Source: Rattus norvegicus
Lineage: Eukaryota > Chordata > Mammalia > Rodentia > Muridae
Length of the DNA: 64,000 nucleotides
Assembly: GCF_036323735.1 (NCBI RefSeq)
Contig: NC_086036.1
Span: forward strand, 45,091,050 to 45,155,049
Direction: 5' to 3'
The translations under genes and the position numbers were made by a program. Within the stretch, counting starts at the first letter, position 1. The number at the start of each line of letters is the position of its first letter. The notes beneath the pieces are model-generated. The model searched no databases. It was not told the origin of the DNA and was given only the letters and a program-made list of their open reading frames with translations. This document shows, piece after piece, positions 1 to 10,872 of this stretch.

Positions 1-297
1 AATAAGAATGGCCCCCAAAGGCTCATGGATTTAAATGCTTAGTTATCAGGGAGTGGCACTATTTGAGAAGAATTAGGAGGTGTGGCCTTGTTAGAGTAGA
101 TGTGACCTAGCTGGAAGTATATCACTGATGATTGTTTTGAGGTTTTAAAAGCCCATGCCAGGCCCAGTTCTCTCTCTTCTTGAGGCCTGCAAATCGGAAT
201 GTAGCTCTCAGCTACTGCTCTTGTGCCATGATGACAATGGACTGGACCTCTGAAACTGTAAGCCAGCCTGCAGTTAAATGCTTTCCTGTTTAAGAGG
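1..297 (-). mobile_element. LTR-like rodent repeat (TTAGTTAGGG clan), partial
   Basis: Reads as a diverged member of a repeat group used throughout this annotation, here called the TTAGTTAGGG clan after its conserved end. Shared blocks with the cleaner copy at 7013-7340 include the 'ggaggtgtggccttgtt' block near 77, the 'atgatgacaatggactgga' block near 227-245 and the 'ctgtaagccagcctgcagttaaatg' region near 256-280. The left end lies at or beyond the window edge and the right terminus is degraded. Exact library name not known to me. Confidence 0.5.
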
Positions 298-299
298 TC

Positions 300-800
300 T
301 TGGTGGGTGGATTGCCTTAGTCTGTTGTGATAAATATTTAATATTAATTGGGGGTTTCGGTCCAGCCATGGATCATTATTCCCATAATTATGACAGCCTT
401 TATAGTGCTGTATTGGGTGGATATCTAGCCCCTAAGCAATCAGTCTCTATTTCCCTATCAATACTGAGTTATAACTTGCTGTGTTCCATCTGGGCTGCTT
501 TTACTCCAGGCCCTGTGGCCATATGTTCATGATTCATCTACCCCATGGTGTTTTTCTCTCTCTTCTTACATGGTCCTGCCTCAGATCCCAAGCTCAGGAA
601 CCGAAACTCGTTCTACCTCTCTTCTGCCCAGCTATAGGCTGTAGGTATCTTTATTCAACCAATAGTTTTAAATTAAGGAGCAAAGTTATATAGTATCACT
701 TGGTATATGTGAGGAACTCTCTGTCCCTGGAAACAACCAGACCTTGGGGGCCAGTATTTAGCATTGCAGTAGGTAGCAACAGAGCAAATGTCAGCACGAG
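300..800. repeat. Unnamed rodent interspersed repeat, copy 1
   Basis: This stretch shares its right half with 7440-7930. The clearest shared block is the 'cttgggggccagt' motif at about 742-754, followed in both by 'ttagcatt' and a 'agcaacaga' run; a cytosine-rich 'catggtcc' and 'gctcag' block also recurs. Both copies lie directly right of a TTAGTTAGGG-clan element, so they may be parts of a larger composite element. No coding capacity seen; family not recognised. Confidence 0.4.
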
Positions 801-1439
801 TCATAGTGTCACTTCATAGCCTGAGAACAATAACGGAGACAGGGAGCAAAATCTCTTTAAAAAAGGAAACAATGTACTAGTAGCAGGAAAATGCAGTTAG
901 ATGTTACTTTATGTAGATAACCAGACCTTCACATTTTCCCCCTCGAGTTTCTATGGTAGCATTGTTATGAGAAGAAGAGGAGACCATGTGGGAAAAAAGA
1001 GCCTCAGTAATGACAAGAAGTGCATGCAGATCCAGCAGGAGGAACACCCAGCAATGAATAAACCGATTCAAATAAAAATAAAGATAGGACATTTTTGCCA
1101 CTTTATTTTTTTCCATAGCTACTTCAACAAATTGCCACAAATGTAGTGGTTTAATAAAAATAAAAATGTTTAGTCTCTTTAAATGTCTCCCTGTCACAAG
1201 TTTGATGTGGCTTTCACGTCAGACTGCATTCCTTTGGGAGATCAAAGACAGAATATGTTTCTTACTGTGGGTTGTTGGCAGGATTCAGTTCCTTGTGGTT
1301 ATTTTCTGGTGGTGTTATCTACTGTGCCCAACTTCTAGGAGTTAGTGCAGAGAGAGGCCCCTTCCTCCATCTTCAAAGCCAGTAACTGAACTGGTCTGTT
1401 TCTTGCTTATCATTCTAACTTTGCCTGCCTCTTCTGAGA
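801..1439. other. No gene; possible MLT1-like LTR relic at 1110-1340
   Basis: No plausible gene. About 1110-1340 resembles the conserved start of mammalian MaLR (MLT1) LTRs: an 'acaaattgccacaaatgtag' block is followed by a 'tggtttaa' and later by 'ggcaggattcagttcctt' and 'ttttctggtgg', in the order expected of that family. The similarity is weak and was judged by eye only. Confidence 0.3.
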
Positions 1440-1478
1440 TCTCTCTCTCTCTCTCCCTCCCTCCCTCCCTCCCTCCCT

Positions 1479-1539
<61 letters not shown>
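1440..1539. repeat. (CT)n/(CCCT)n microsatellite
   Basis: About 100 bases of pure pyrimidine: CT dinucleotides, then CCCT tetranucleotides, then CT again. Serine/leucine and arginine/glutamate frames across it are artefacts of the repeat. Confidence 0.97.
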
Positions 1540-1541
<2 letters not shown>

Positions 1542-1757
1542 GCCACTTCTGCTTCCACTCAGATATCTCAGAAAGATCTTTCTGTATTAAAGTCAACAGC
1601 CAGTGCTATTAGTAACTTTTATTCCATTCATCTATGTAGTCTTATATGCATCGAAATTAGGGCAGTGGGTAAAGGTCATAGCAATGAAATTTTGTTCACC
1701 TTATTTATGCTCACCAAACTTAGTGGTTTCATATTCACACAAACTGCATATGAAAAA

Positions 1758-1945
1758 TGGAGAGATGCCTCAGTGGTTCAAGAGCACTAGCTGCTCTTCC
1801 AGAGGACCCAGGTTCAATTTCCAGCATGAACATGACAACTCACAGCTGACTGCGACCCCAGTTCTAGAAGATCCAACCCCCTAGAAATATGTGCAGGCAA
1901 GATATCAGTTAACATAAAACAAAAGTAAATGAATCATTTTTATTT
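1758..1945 (+). mobile_element. B3-type SINE (B2 superfamily)
   Basis: tRNA-derived rodent SINE. The head 'ggagagatgcctcagtggtt' at 1760-1779 is the pol III A-box region, followed by 'aagagcactagctgctcttcc', the B-box-like 'ggttcaatttcc' and an A-rich tail near 1910-1955. The body after the tRNA part ('ctcacagctgactgcgaccc') fits B3 better than B2. Diverged and presumably inactive. Confidence 0.75.
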
Positions 1946-2103
1946 AAAAACAAAAATGAAATATAGTCACCCAATGCCAAGATTCCATGTTTTCCCAGAG
2001 CTCACAAGCACTATACACAAGAACGATGTAATCAGTATTTCAGAAGAACATGGAACATGAATTAATACAGCAAAACCTAATAATCCCCTGAGTAGTTCCG
2101 GCA

Positions 2104-2116
2104 TATATATATATAT

Positions 2117-2163
<47 letters not shown>

Positions 2164-2232
2164 TATATTGACATATATATATACACATGCACACACACAT
2201 ACACACACACACACATATATATATATATATGG
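2104..2232. repeat. Compound (TA)n/(CA)n microsatellite
   Basis: Alternating TA and CA blocks, with long (AC)n stretches at about 2123-2162 and 2189-2214 and (TA)n on both sides. Reading frames through it are low-complexity artefacts. Confidence 0.95.
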
Positions 2233-3465
2233 AAGAGACAGGTCCTGTGGATTCCATCCTGAAACCCTGACACCCTCCCCATATTATATATGTGGAAGAT
2301 GGTCTCTATCTATTCCATTCCTGATACCATGGTGCCCTTTCCTATTGATTCTACATTCCTTGATACCTGGATTCTCTTTTCATAAGAAGATAACTCTGGT
2401 CATTGCTAAGTGAATTGGTAATAAGTACTATAACATTTAGTGAAACGTCCTTAAGTCTAATATGACCACATTGACACTGTTTTTAAGTAACCTAGGGGAT
2501 GATAGAGAGGTGGTCTCCTCTTCCTTAACCCCCGTTTCCTTGGCAATGTACTCTTTCCTATAGTTGATGGTTGATCTTGTTTTCTCAGGGTAAGGCCTTC
2601 CTTCACAGCTTTATGCTTTTTGCCTAACTTGTCACCAAGATACAATTGTCCATCTCCTCCTGAGTCAGACAACTGCTATCAGGATTCTCTTTCCCTCCCA
2701 TTTCTGATACTACCTCTGTGTGGCAGACATTGTCAACAAGCTCTACAATCACCTAAGAGACAAATGTATGGGCATCTGTGACTGGGTATTCTATATTGGC
2801 TTAACTGAGGTGGGGTGAGATCTCGAACTGAATTAAGAAGAAAGAGAACAGAGCATAACCGTTTGTCTCTCTATGACCTGTGCTCTCAATGTAGCCAGGT
2901 GCCACTGCCTTCTCTATGATGGGCTCTGCCTTGACACTGTGAGCCACAAACTCTGCTAGAGTTGATTTTCTTAGAGATTTTGTCCCAGAGATGTGAAAAG
3001 TAACCAGTTCAAGCTCCATACAGAAAAGCCCCATTTTCCTGCTTGGTTTTTCCTTTTGGTTGTGCTCCAATTTCCTACCTGTGTGATTTTGCTTTAAAGT
3101 TTGCTTGAAATTCTAGGCTGCTTTCATTTGGAAATTTATTGTCTTTTACTCATAGATGTAATTTTCAACATTTGCCTACAAGATTTTGTGTATCTCATAT
3201 GCTTGGATTTATGCGGGAGGAGTGTTTGTTTGCTCAAAAAGTTTTTTTGTTTGCTTGATTGATTGCTTAATCAATCATAACAGTGTTTTTCTATCCTGAA
3301 GTAGATATACCTGAGTAAATAGCTTAATAGTTAAGTAATTAACAAGTATATAAAATTATATAAATTATAAAATTATTAATTTATAATGATATAAAATGTG
3401 ATAGTGTTTCTGCAAACATCTGGCCTTGGATCACAGTGGAAACTGAAATACTGTCTCACACAGGA
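2233..3465. other. No gene recognised; weak LTR-like relic near 2725-2960
   Basis: No coding region, RNA gene or well-preserved repeat seen. About 2725-2960 ('attgtcaacaagctctac', 'aatcacctaagagac', 'gtgggcatctgtgactggg'-like blocks) has the order of motifs of the element annotated at 59291-59683 and may be a very old relative. About 3330-3400 is strongly AT-rich. Confidence 0.35.
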
Positions 3466-3695
3466 CTTTTCCAGTCTAGTTCCCCTTGGGGTCACCTGAG
3501 AAACCTCAGAGACTGTAGATGTAGACATTGGCACTTATCAAAATTTTGTCCTCCAGTTTGAAGTGAGAACCACAGATCTGAGCCGAGATCCTGCATTTAT
3601 GTTCAGAAAAGCAAAGGCCCAGAGAGGTCAACACCAAGCAGGAAGTTTGCACTGCTCAGCTTCAGACCTACAAGGTTTTCACCACACCAGTCTTA
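3466..3695 (+). mobile_element. Ancient mammalian repeats: MER5-like relic then MIR
   Basis: 3590-3695 reads as a MIR SINE core in plus orientation: 'gcaaaggcccagagaggtca' followed by 'agcaggaagtttgcactgct', corresponding to the conserved 'cagagaggttaag...' core. Just left, 3466-3580 contains 'ttggggtcacctgagaa' and ends in 'gtgagaaccaca', like the terminus of hAT-type MER5 elements. The MIR call is the firmer of the two. Confidence 0.42.
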
Positions 3696-4309
3696 AGTCC
3701 TACCTGATCAATCAGAATCTGTCATTCCTCACATGACCCAGGTGAACATGGAAGCTATGGTCTGTTGCCATTTACTTAGTCAGGCTTTTCTTGCCAGAAA
3801 AATAAAACTGAGATTTCTTTTCCATTTTTTTTAAGTTTGCTAGTCTTGGATCTCTTAAATTATGAAGGCAATAGCTGTTGCTTAAGGGCTAGTGCACAAA
3901 TGCCTGTTTCTGCTCTAACTGGAGGTCTGCATGGGGAAGAACGCAAGCTGAATCGTTTTTATCACCTTGTACAAAGCTGACCCACAGCAGAACGATCTGG
4001 AGAGAGTGAGAGACTTTGGAACACTCAGTCCTAAATGAGATGTCTTCATCAAACCCCACCCCTCAGCACTCTGGGAGCCGTGCAAAGGAGAAGGGGGAAA
4101 CTGTAAGAACTGTAAGAGCCAGCGAAGGAAAACTCCAAGGAAAGAGCTGCTTCTGGACACAGCAGGGCTGATGCACATGCGAACTCACAGACTGTGACGG
4201 AAGGCACGACACGTTCACAGATTCAAACCAGACTGGGTCCCAGTGCCGAGAGGGGAAGAGAGGCTACGACCTACCTCCCTAAGAGGTGGCTTTCAATATG
4301 CTTTATTTG

Positions 4310-4310
<1 letters not shown>
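3696..4310. other. No gene recognised
   Basis: Unique-looking sequence. Short frames on either strand show no recognisable domain or splice-bounded exon. Confidence 0.5.
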
Positions 4311-4366
<56 letters not shown>

Positions 4367-4374
4367 CGATCGAG
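4311..4374. repeat. (GATA)n microsatellite
   Basis: About 14 near-perfect GATA tetranucleotides ending in a GATC variant ('gatcgatcga'). Likely length-polymorphic. Confidence 0.97.
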
Positions 4375-5010
4375 ATATGCTGGGGAAATTTATTTCCTGA
4401 CCCTGATGTTGTTTAATTGTTCTGTTTGCATCCTGTATCTGTATGGCTATGTCTTAGTTTAGGGAAGTTTTTTTTTCCTATAATCTTGTTTATGATCTGG
4501 TCTATGCCATTGACCCGGGCTTCTTTTCTCTCACTTATGCCTAAAATTCAAAGGTCCCGGCTTTTAATGGCGTCCAACATTTCCTGAAGTCCCTTCTTTA
4601 TGTTTTTGCTTCACGGTTCTCACATTCTTTGCTTATTTCATCTAGATCCTCTGTCTTTGAGTCTCGAGTCTCGTCTGCTGGATTCATTCTCCTTGCAAGG
4701 CTTTCCCTTGCGTTTTCTAGTTGAGCTATTGGAATTTTCAATTCTTTCTTCACTTCGGCTTGAGCTTTTCTCGTCAGCGTTTCCATCTTCATATTGAATT
4801 CTGTTTTCGAATCACGGATTGCCCATGTCATTTCTATCAGCCTTGCTTCTGTTTCCTTGGGCATCACTCAGCCCTTGGTTCTCCTTAGGTTCCCTATCTT
4901 TGAGTTCAGTGAGCTGTTTCTAAGTGTCTTCCCTAAACTCCTTAAGTTATTTGATGAAGTGTATGATGTTTTTATTTTTTTGCTTCTTGGGGTTTATCTG
5001 GGTGGTTCTT
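4375..5010 (-). pseudogene. Old L1/HAL1 ORF1 fragment (RNA-binding protein)
   Basis: On the minus strand, 4598-4867 encodes an 89-residue helical, charged stretch with 'KTEFNMKMETL', 'KKELKIPIAQLENARESLA' and a following glutamate/aspartate-rich run, typical of the coiled-coil part of L1-type ORF1 proteins. Sequence to the left (4430-4600) has remnants of the next ORF1 segment but with stops. There is no matching ORF2 beside it, so a HAL1-type 'half L1' is possible, as is simple truncation. Clearly non-functional. Confidence 0.6.
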
Positions 5011-5113
5011 AAGGGCAAACATTTCTACAGGACATGTGGATCTGTGAGTGTGTGGTGCAGAGGTCCTGCCTACATCTCTCGTAATATTTTTGTTTTTACA
5101 ATGACATCTGGAG

Positions 5114-5450
5114 ATGTATATTAATCAGTTAGGGTTTTACTGCTGTGAACAGTCACCATGACTAAGGCAAGTTTTATAAAGGACAACATTTAATTGGGGC
5201 TGGGTTACAGGTTCAGAGGTGCAATCCAGTATCATCAAGGCAGGAATATGGAAGCATCCAGGTAGGCGTGGTACAGAAAGAACTGAGAGTTCTACATCTT
5301 CTGCTGAAGGCTGCCAGTAGAAGACTGGCTCCTAGTCAGCTAAGATGAAGGTGTTAAAGTTCACACCCACACTGACACACATATTCCAACAAGGCTACAC
5401 CTCCAAATAGTGCCAGTCCCTGGGCCAAGCATATTCAAACCATGACAACA
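5114..5450 (+). mobile_element. LTR-like rodent repeat (TTAGTTAGGG clan)
   Basis: Starts around 'cagttagggttttactgctg' (near 5126), then 'ttataaaggacaacatttaat', 'ggggctgggttacaggttca' and the terminal 'gggccaagcatattcaaacc'. Nearly full length compared with the 344-350 bp copies at 18693, 19073 and 54795. The left end carries extra bases and no matching 5 bp duplication is visible. Confidence 0.72.
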
Positions 5451-6786
5451 TGTGAAATTCTTTTATTAGTTCTGTGTCTGATATGGACAGAGAAGATTGG
5501 GGAGGAACACAGGATATATGTGCTGGGTTGGGCCTAAAGGTTGGCTATAGCTTAAGTGGAATGAAGTCAACTGGAAGGAAACTGAGCTAATGTGCAGGAT
5601 GGGTATCCTGGTCTAATCCTGGAGTTTGGGTAGTTCTGGGGTTCGGGGTGAATGGAGGCAATAATCAGCCAGACTCACCTGGTTAGATCCTTAGTGTGCA
5701 TGATATAACTGGGCAGAGGTTAAATAGGATATAAGAGGGGTCTGTAGGTGAGAGCAAACAAAATGTGTCCTGACTGGAGTCTGAACGTTAAGCCTGCACA
5801 AAACAGTGTTGACTAAACTAGGCTGGGATGCGAGGTGTGGTACTTAGTTTAGGTCTGCAGGATTAAGGAAGACGTATGGAAGGAAGGATTCACAGGGCTC
5901 ATTCCTAGTGAAGAATGTGCAGTATCTGACTGGGCAGAGAGCTTGGAATATGGCTGAGGAGGATCCTCAAGGGTGGGAGCTGTACTTTACTCAAAAGTAT
6001 CCTAGTAGTAGAATAGATAGAAGCCTGACTCTATTCATCGTTTCCTCCAAAGCAAAGAGCCCTGTCAGGTCAAGAACTGTCACTGGCTGTTATCAAGGAG
6101 CCGAATGAGGCTATAATTCAGCCTAAGAATTAAATACGAGAGTATAAACTATCCTCAGGGAATCCTAGAACCTCAGGGTTTTTCTGAGATAACCATCTAC
6201 TGCCAAGGAGCTAAGGAAACCAAGATCTAGACATTTGAGGTTCCCAATGAAGTATCTGACAACAGACATTTGGAACCAAGTCCCTTCTTCATTAGCTGTA
6301 TCTACACAAAGGCACCATGTAAATTGTAGAGACATCGCTCCTAGATCCCTGCTGAGACAGGTTCCAGGCTACCATTTAAAAAGAGACATAAAAATAAGGA
6401 ATTAATATGAAACTATACTGGCCCTCTCTGAACGACAATTGTAATTAGGGTTTATGTTGTAAGTTTAGGGAAACTGAAAGTGAATATCTTTTATTTAGAA
6501 AATTGAGGAGACTTGAATAGGGCTATAGATTATGTACATTATCGTGTCAGTTAATATTCCTATTTTTATAATTGTGACCATTAGAGAATTTGCTTGCATT
6601 TGGCAACTAAACACTGAAGTAAAGTATTATGTACAACTTACTGTTAAATGACTTTTTGAACCGGGGTGGGCGTGGGGTGAGATTGTTTTGTCTATAAAGC
6701 ACAGAAGGAAAGAAGGGAAAAAGGAAGGGAAAAGAAAACGATAACAAGATGAGTCAAAAGACTGGCCTGTTTAAATGGGGTGTAAT
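5451..6786. other. No gene recognised
   Basis: About 1.3 kb without a recognisable gene or repeat. A purine-rich stretch (GGAAA/GAAGG) lies at about 6705-6740. Confidence 0.5.
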
Positions 6787-7434
6787 TGTGATGGTTTGTA
6801 TATCCTTGGCCATGGCATCCTTGGGAGGTGTGGCCTTGTTGGAGTAGGTGTGTCGCTGTAGGTGTGGGATTTAATACCCTTGTTCTGGTTGCCTGGAAGG
6901 AGGTCTTCTCCTAGGGATCTTCAGATGAAGATGCAGAACTCTCAGCTCCTCCCGCATCAGGCCTGCCTGGACGCTGCCATGCTCCTGCCTTGATGATAAT
7001 GGACTGAGCCTCTGTGATGGTTTGCATGTGCTTGGCCCAGGAAGTGACACTATTAGAAGGTGTGGCCCTGTTGGGGGAAGTGTGTCACTGTCAGGGTGGG
7101 CTTGGAGACCCTCCTCCTAGCTGACTGAAGATGCTCAGTCTGTTCCTGGCTTCCTTGGGGTAAAGATGTAGAACTCAGCTCCTACTGTGCCACACCTGCC
7201 TGGACGCTGCCATGCTCCCGCCTTGATGATAATGGACTGAACCTCTGAACCTGTAAGCCAGCCCCAATTAAATGTTGTCCTTTATAAAACTTGTATTGGT
7301 CATGGTGCCTGTTCACAGCAATAAAACCCTAACTAAGACAATCACTGAACCTGTAAGCCAGCCCCAATTAAATGTTGTCCTTATAAGAGTTGCCTTGGTC
7401 TTGTGTCTGTTCACAGCAAAAAAACCCTAACACA
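6787..7434 (-). mobile_element. LTR-like repeat (TTAGTTAGGG clan), split by a nested copy
   Basis: Outer element: 6787-7012 plus 7341-7434, beginning 'tgtgatggtttgtatatcc' and ending 'accctaacaca'. It is flanked by a perfect 5 bp duplication, 'gtaat' at 6782-6786 and 7435-7439. The join is clear because the left part stops at 'gactgagcctc' and the right part resumes with 'tgaacctgtaagccagcccc', which are contiguous in intact copies. TGT...ACA ends with a 5 bp duplication suggest an LTR of ERVL/MaLR type. Confidence 0.75.
7013..7340 (-). mobile_element. Complete TTAGTTAGGG-clan element nested in a relative
   Basis: 328 bp from 'tgtgatggtttgcatgtgc' to 'accctaactaagaca', inserted in the element at 6787-7434. 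Five extra bases ('atcac', 7341-7345) sit at the right junction where a 5 bp duplication of 'gcctc' (7008-7012) would be expected; position fits but three of the five bases differ. In this orientation an AATTAAA hexamer at about 7265-7271 could have been a poly(A) signal. Confidence 0.72.
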
Positions 7435-7439
7435 GTAAT

Positions 7440-7930
7440 AAACTCTATTAGTTATTAATATGGCCCAGTCAGCCCCCAATGATCAAGGCAGAGTCCTATG
7501 GCTTATTTAATCAGCTCTTACACAGTTACTGGGGGATTAGCCCTAGTCTATACTTCTGTTGGCTACACTGCATACTTCCCAACTGTTCTCCCCAAGTACC
7601 TGCTGTTTGAATCTCACATAGCTTACTTCTGCCTCAGCAGTCTGTCTTGGGGAATATTTATCTTGGGCATGTGTTCTGGTCTGTCTTGTCTAGTGGAGAC
7701 CTATCTCTTTCTCTTCTTCCTCCTTCACTCTCCTTCCTCATGGTCCCTACCTGTGCTGTCCGCAGCTCAGTAACTGAAATTCCTCATCTTCTATTCTCCC
7801 CAGTAATTGGTTGTATCCACTTTAACCCATAACTCCTTGGGGGAACAAGGCTTACATAGCATCACTTATACAACCAGATCTTGGGGGCCAGTGTTTAGCA
7901 TTTGAATACACAGCAGCAACAGACCAACCC
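7440..7930. repeat. Unnamed rodent interspersed repeat, copy 2
   Basis: Second copy of the repeat at 300-800: 'accagatcttgggggccagt' at 7872-7891, 'tcactctccttcctcatggtccc' region near 7725-7750 and 'gctcagtaactgaaat' near 7764. Adjacent to a TTAGTTAGGG-clan element, as is copy 1. Confidence 0.4.
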
Positions 7931-8114
7931 CCACAGATTTGTGGTTAAAACTGTAGACTAAAGGAGGAAAATAGTCTTTCTTTCTGTTCTTGGAATAACT
8001 GAGTAACGGTATCCTCTGTGGACATAGAGACTGATATTTGAGGAAGAGAAGATGTAGTATCAACAAGAATTCTAATGTGTCCATACTGTGTGGAGCACCA
8101 TGGTTGGGTCAAGC

Positions 8115-8215
8115 ATGGTGGTACCAACCTGTAATTCCAGCACACAGCAAGCAGGGGCAAGAGGAAGAAGGGCAGTGTCGACTTCAGCTCATTCATATAA
8201 AAAGCCAAGTTTAAA
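8115..8215 (+). mobile_element. Diverged B1-like SINE fragment
   Basis: 'aagcatggtggtaccaacct' followed by 'gtaattccagcacacag' and 'gcaggggcaagaggaag' follows the order of B1 (7SL-derived) SINEs with many substitutions and a missing 3' half. Confidence 0.45.
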
Positions 8216-8267
8216 ACTGATGCTTCTGTTAATAAACACCCTTTTGATTTCTAATCACGTGAGTTCA

Positions 8268-8475
8268 GAGCTGGAGAGATAACTCAATGGTTAAGATCAC
8301 TTGTCCTTGCAGATGACACCCTCATGGTGATACATAACCACCAATAACTCCAATCCCCGAGAATCTCACACCATCTTCTAAACTCCGTGGTGCACATATA
8401 GATGTGCCACAACCATAAACACAACTACAACAAAGCTCATACACATAAAATAAAGCAAAATCTAAAAATAAAAAT
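8268..8475 (+). mobile_element. B2/B3-type SINE
   Basis: Head 'agagctggagagataactca' at 8268-8287, then 'atggttaagatcacttgtcc', a body with 'caccaataactccaatcccc' and an A-rich tail ('acataaaataaagcaaaatc'). Diverged tRNA-derived SINE. Confidence 0.68.
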
Positions 8476-8609
8476 ACAAGTTCTGCTAAATAGGCTATGT
8501 CTATCACCACCACTAGTCTGAGAGTTAGTATGGTCTGAGTGTGAATGCCCTCCAGTGGGGGATATCTGGGGAGGGGTGTAGAAGGTATGGCCATCATTAC
8601 CAGTATACG

Positions 8610-8611
<2 letters not shown>

Positions 8612-8659
<48 letters not shown>
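8612..8659. repeat. (GT)n microsatellite
   Basis: About 24 uninterrupted GT dinucleotides. Confidence 0.97.
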
Positions 8660-8663
<4 letters not shown>

Positions 8664-9015
8664 GTGAGACCACGATGCCTCTGTCGGTAAAGGGTGTGGA
8701 GAGAAACCACTCTAGAAATGGTTTCAGGGAACAGCATCTGCTTTATTATATATGAACAAGCACTTACACAGTGCAAACCTATCAACTGATTGATTAGTGC
8801 ATTACCTCAGATTGGACACAGAGCATTCATACTCCAGGGTCTCTATGCCTAAGAAGCACATTAAAGCAGACGTGGAGAGTGCAGACTTGTCTGCAAGCCA
8901 GCTACCAGCTGCTCTACCTCAGAACAGTGTTGTGCCTTCAGCAGCATGGCGAGCGAGCGGTGCTTCTTATTTAGAAGCACAGCGTGCCACATACGCTGGT
9001 AATGCTTGCATTTTC
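8660..9015. other. No gene recognised
   Basis: Unique-looking sequence without a recognisable repeat or coding region. Confidence 0.5.
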
Positions 9016-9327
9016 TCCTACATGGGCTGGCTGGAGTAAGTGTATCACTGAAGGTGGGCTCCACTCGAAACATTTCTAGTTCTCGTTCTCTCTCTCCTCT
9101 CTCTCTCTCGCTCGCTCGCTCTCTCTCTCTCTCTCCCTCCCTCCCTCCCTTCCCCCCCATCTCTGCTTTGTGCTTTCCAATCTGAGTTCTCAGACTGCTG
9201 CTCCAACCACACCGTGCTTGTCTACCATTGACCCCGTTTTTCCCTCTGAAACTGAAAGTCTCCATAAACTCTTTCTCCTATACTTCTGGTCATTGTATTT
9301 TATCACAGCAACAGAAAACTAATACGC
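9016..9327 (+). mobile_element. LTR-like repeat (TTAGTTAGGG clan relative) with CT-rich interior
   Basis: The right end 'attttatcacagcaacaga' then 'aaactaatac' is the reverse-complement type of clan terminus, preceded by 'ctctgaaactgaaagtctcc' and a degenerate poly(A)-signal region ('ccataaactctttctcc', about 9261). The left part has 'ggctggagtaagtgtatcac'. A pyrimidine tract with three GCTC units occupies 9088-9159. Confidence 0.55.
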
Positions 9328-9671
9328 TTAGTACAGTTAGGAAACATCGTAGAAGAGAGATGAAAAGATTTAAGAGGTGGAAGTTGGGAGGGGGGGTGCT
9401 CTACAACACTCTACTCAGACATGATACAGTCCCTGTAGTCATGAACACAGCAGCTATAGATGCCTACACAGGATTGGGCCTCTCACCTGTCCATCATGAA
9501 TAAAGGAGGTACACATGAGTCCCCATCCCTTTCCGACTGTTAGTTGTTTCCTGGAGGAGGGATTATAGTTTTCCTCAGTGATGTACCCACTGAGGGATTC
9601 TTGGGAAGAAAGAGTGCAGAGAAAAAGGAACAAGAAACCAGAGGGTAATAGAGATGAATCAACCACAATGC

Positions 9672-9673
<2 letters not shown>
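9328..9673. other. No gene recognised
   Basis: No repeat or coding signal recognised. Confidence 0.45.

Positions 9674-9716
<43 letters not shown>
9674..9716. repeat. (GT)n microsatellite
   Basis: About 21 uninterrupted GT dinucleotides. Confidence 0.97.
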
Positions 9717-9717
<1 letters not shown>

Positions 9718-10815
9718 ACAATGCGCTGTGTTTATACATACATATATTTGTATGAGGGAGAGAAAAACTGTGAGAGATTAAAGAAAAAATTAAAAACTTC
9801 AGTTCAACTATACCCTCCAAATGCCGGGTGTTTGTGTGGTTTTGGAAGGAGCAGGGGGTAGAGTCACAGCTGTTTCCTGTGTAGCGCTGGTGAGCGGTAG
9901 ATCAGTTCCTTTGAGATTTTCAGATGCCTTTGACTGTACAGTAGAGGTCCAGGGACTCTGAAGAGCAGAGAGGACCTTGGGAATCCTTGGTAAACATGCC
10001 TTTCAAGAGGAAGAGCACCCATCGTAAAAGGAGCAAGGAACAAGCAAACAGTAGAAAGATGGGGTAAGTCTTGAGAAAAAGGCAAACCATTAAGGTAGTG
10101 TACATGTGGTTCGACAGAAATAGAATCCGACTTCTCAAATGAGCCCTCTTTGAATTTCGTAACAATGCCAGCCTAGAAATTCACACAAAGCTGAACAGGA
10201 TGTCGCCTTGCCGCTCACACAGCTTCGAACATTCTGACACAGGGCAGCATCATAGCGAGTCTCACGCTGCAGCAGACGGGGCTGCAGCAGAGCCCTGCTG
10301 TGACTGCTGGAATTAGACCACATTTCGAGGGTGCGTGGTGATTTATAAAGCCTGTTACCAGCGTCTTTGCATTGTGTGCTTCCCCGCAGCCATACAAGCT
10401 AAAGAAGATGTATGTGTTCACCTGTGTGCGACAGATGAGGCGGAATGACAGCCACGTTGCCTAGCCAGGCTCTTCTCAGAAAGCCTATCCCCTGGTGCTG
10501 TTTGTCTTCTTCTACTGTGAAGCCTCTTTTATTCTTCCCACAACTGGGGCGGGGTTATTAATAGTTTTCCCATATTTTTAAGGTCTAAGGTAAAAATAGC
10601 TTAGAGTAAAATGAAAGGTTTGACATCATCAAATGATGTCAGAGGGAGCCAAGATTAGAATTTCTGTTTCCTGAGTTGCTATTTCTTCACTAATCCATTA
10701 AACATTCACCGATGATTCAGCTGGAGATATTTTGACCATTGTTCTAGTAGTAACTACATAAATGCTTGAACCAAAATTCATACAGAAAATATGCTTGGCA
10801 TAAATCTCTTAATGA
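9717..10815. other. No gene; possible MIR relic near 10570-10690
   Basis: Mostly unrecognised. Around 10610-10675, 'gtcagagggagccaagatta' followed by 'gaatttctgtttcctgag' is in the order of a MIR 3' core. No coding exon supported. Confidence 0.35.
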
Positions 10816-10872
10816 GGGGCTGGGATGTAGTTTGGTTGGTAAAATGCTCACCAAGCATGAACAAAGCCCACG
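10816..10872 (+). mobile_element. Truncated ID-like SINE
   Basis: 'aggggctgggatgtagtttg' followed by 'gttggtaaaatgctcacc', 'aagcatgaacaaagccc' follows the ID consensus (compare 24009) but stops before the B box, where the next repeat begins. Confidence 0.55.

Noticed and set aside
1342..1612. Arg/Glu- and Ser/Leu-rich frames
   Set aside because: Translation of the (CT)n/(CCCT)n tract; no independent coding support.
8861..9265. 134-codon minus-strand frame
   Set aside because: Runs through a CT-rich tract and an LTR-like repeat; composition explained by the repeat.
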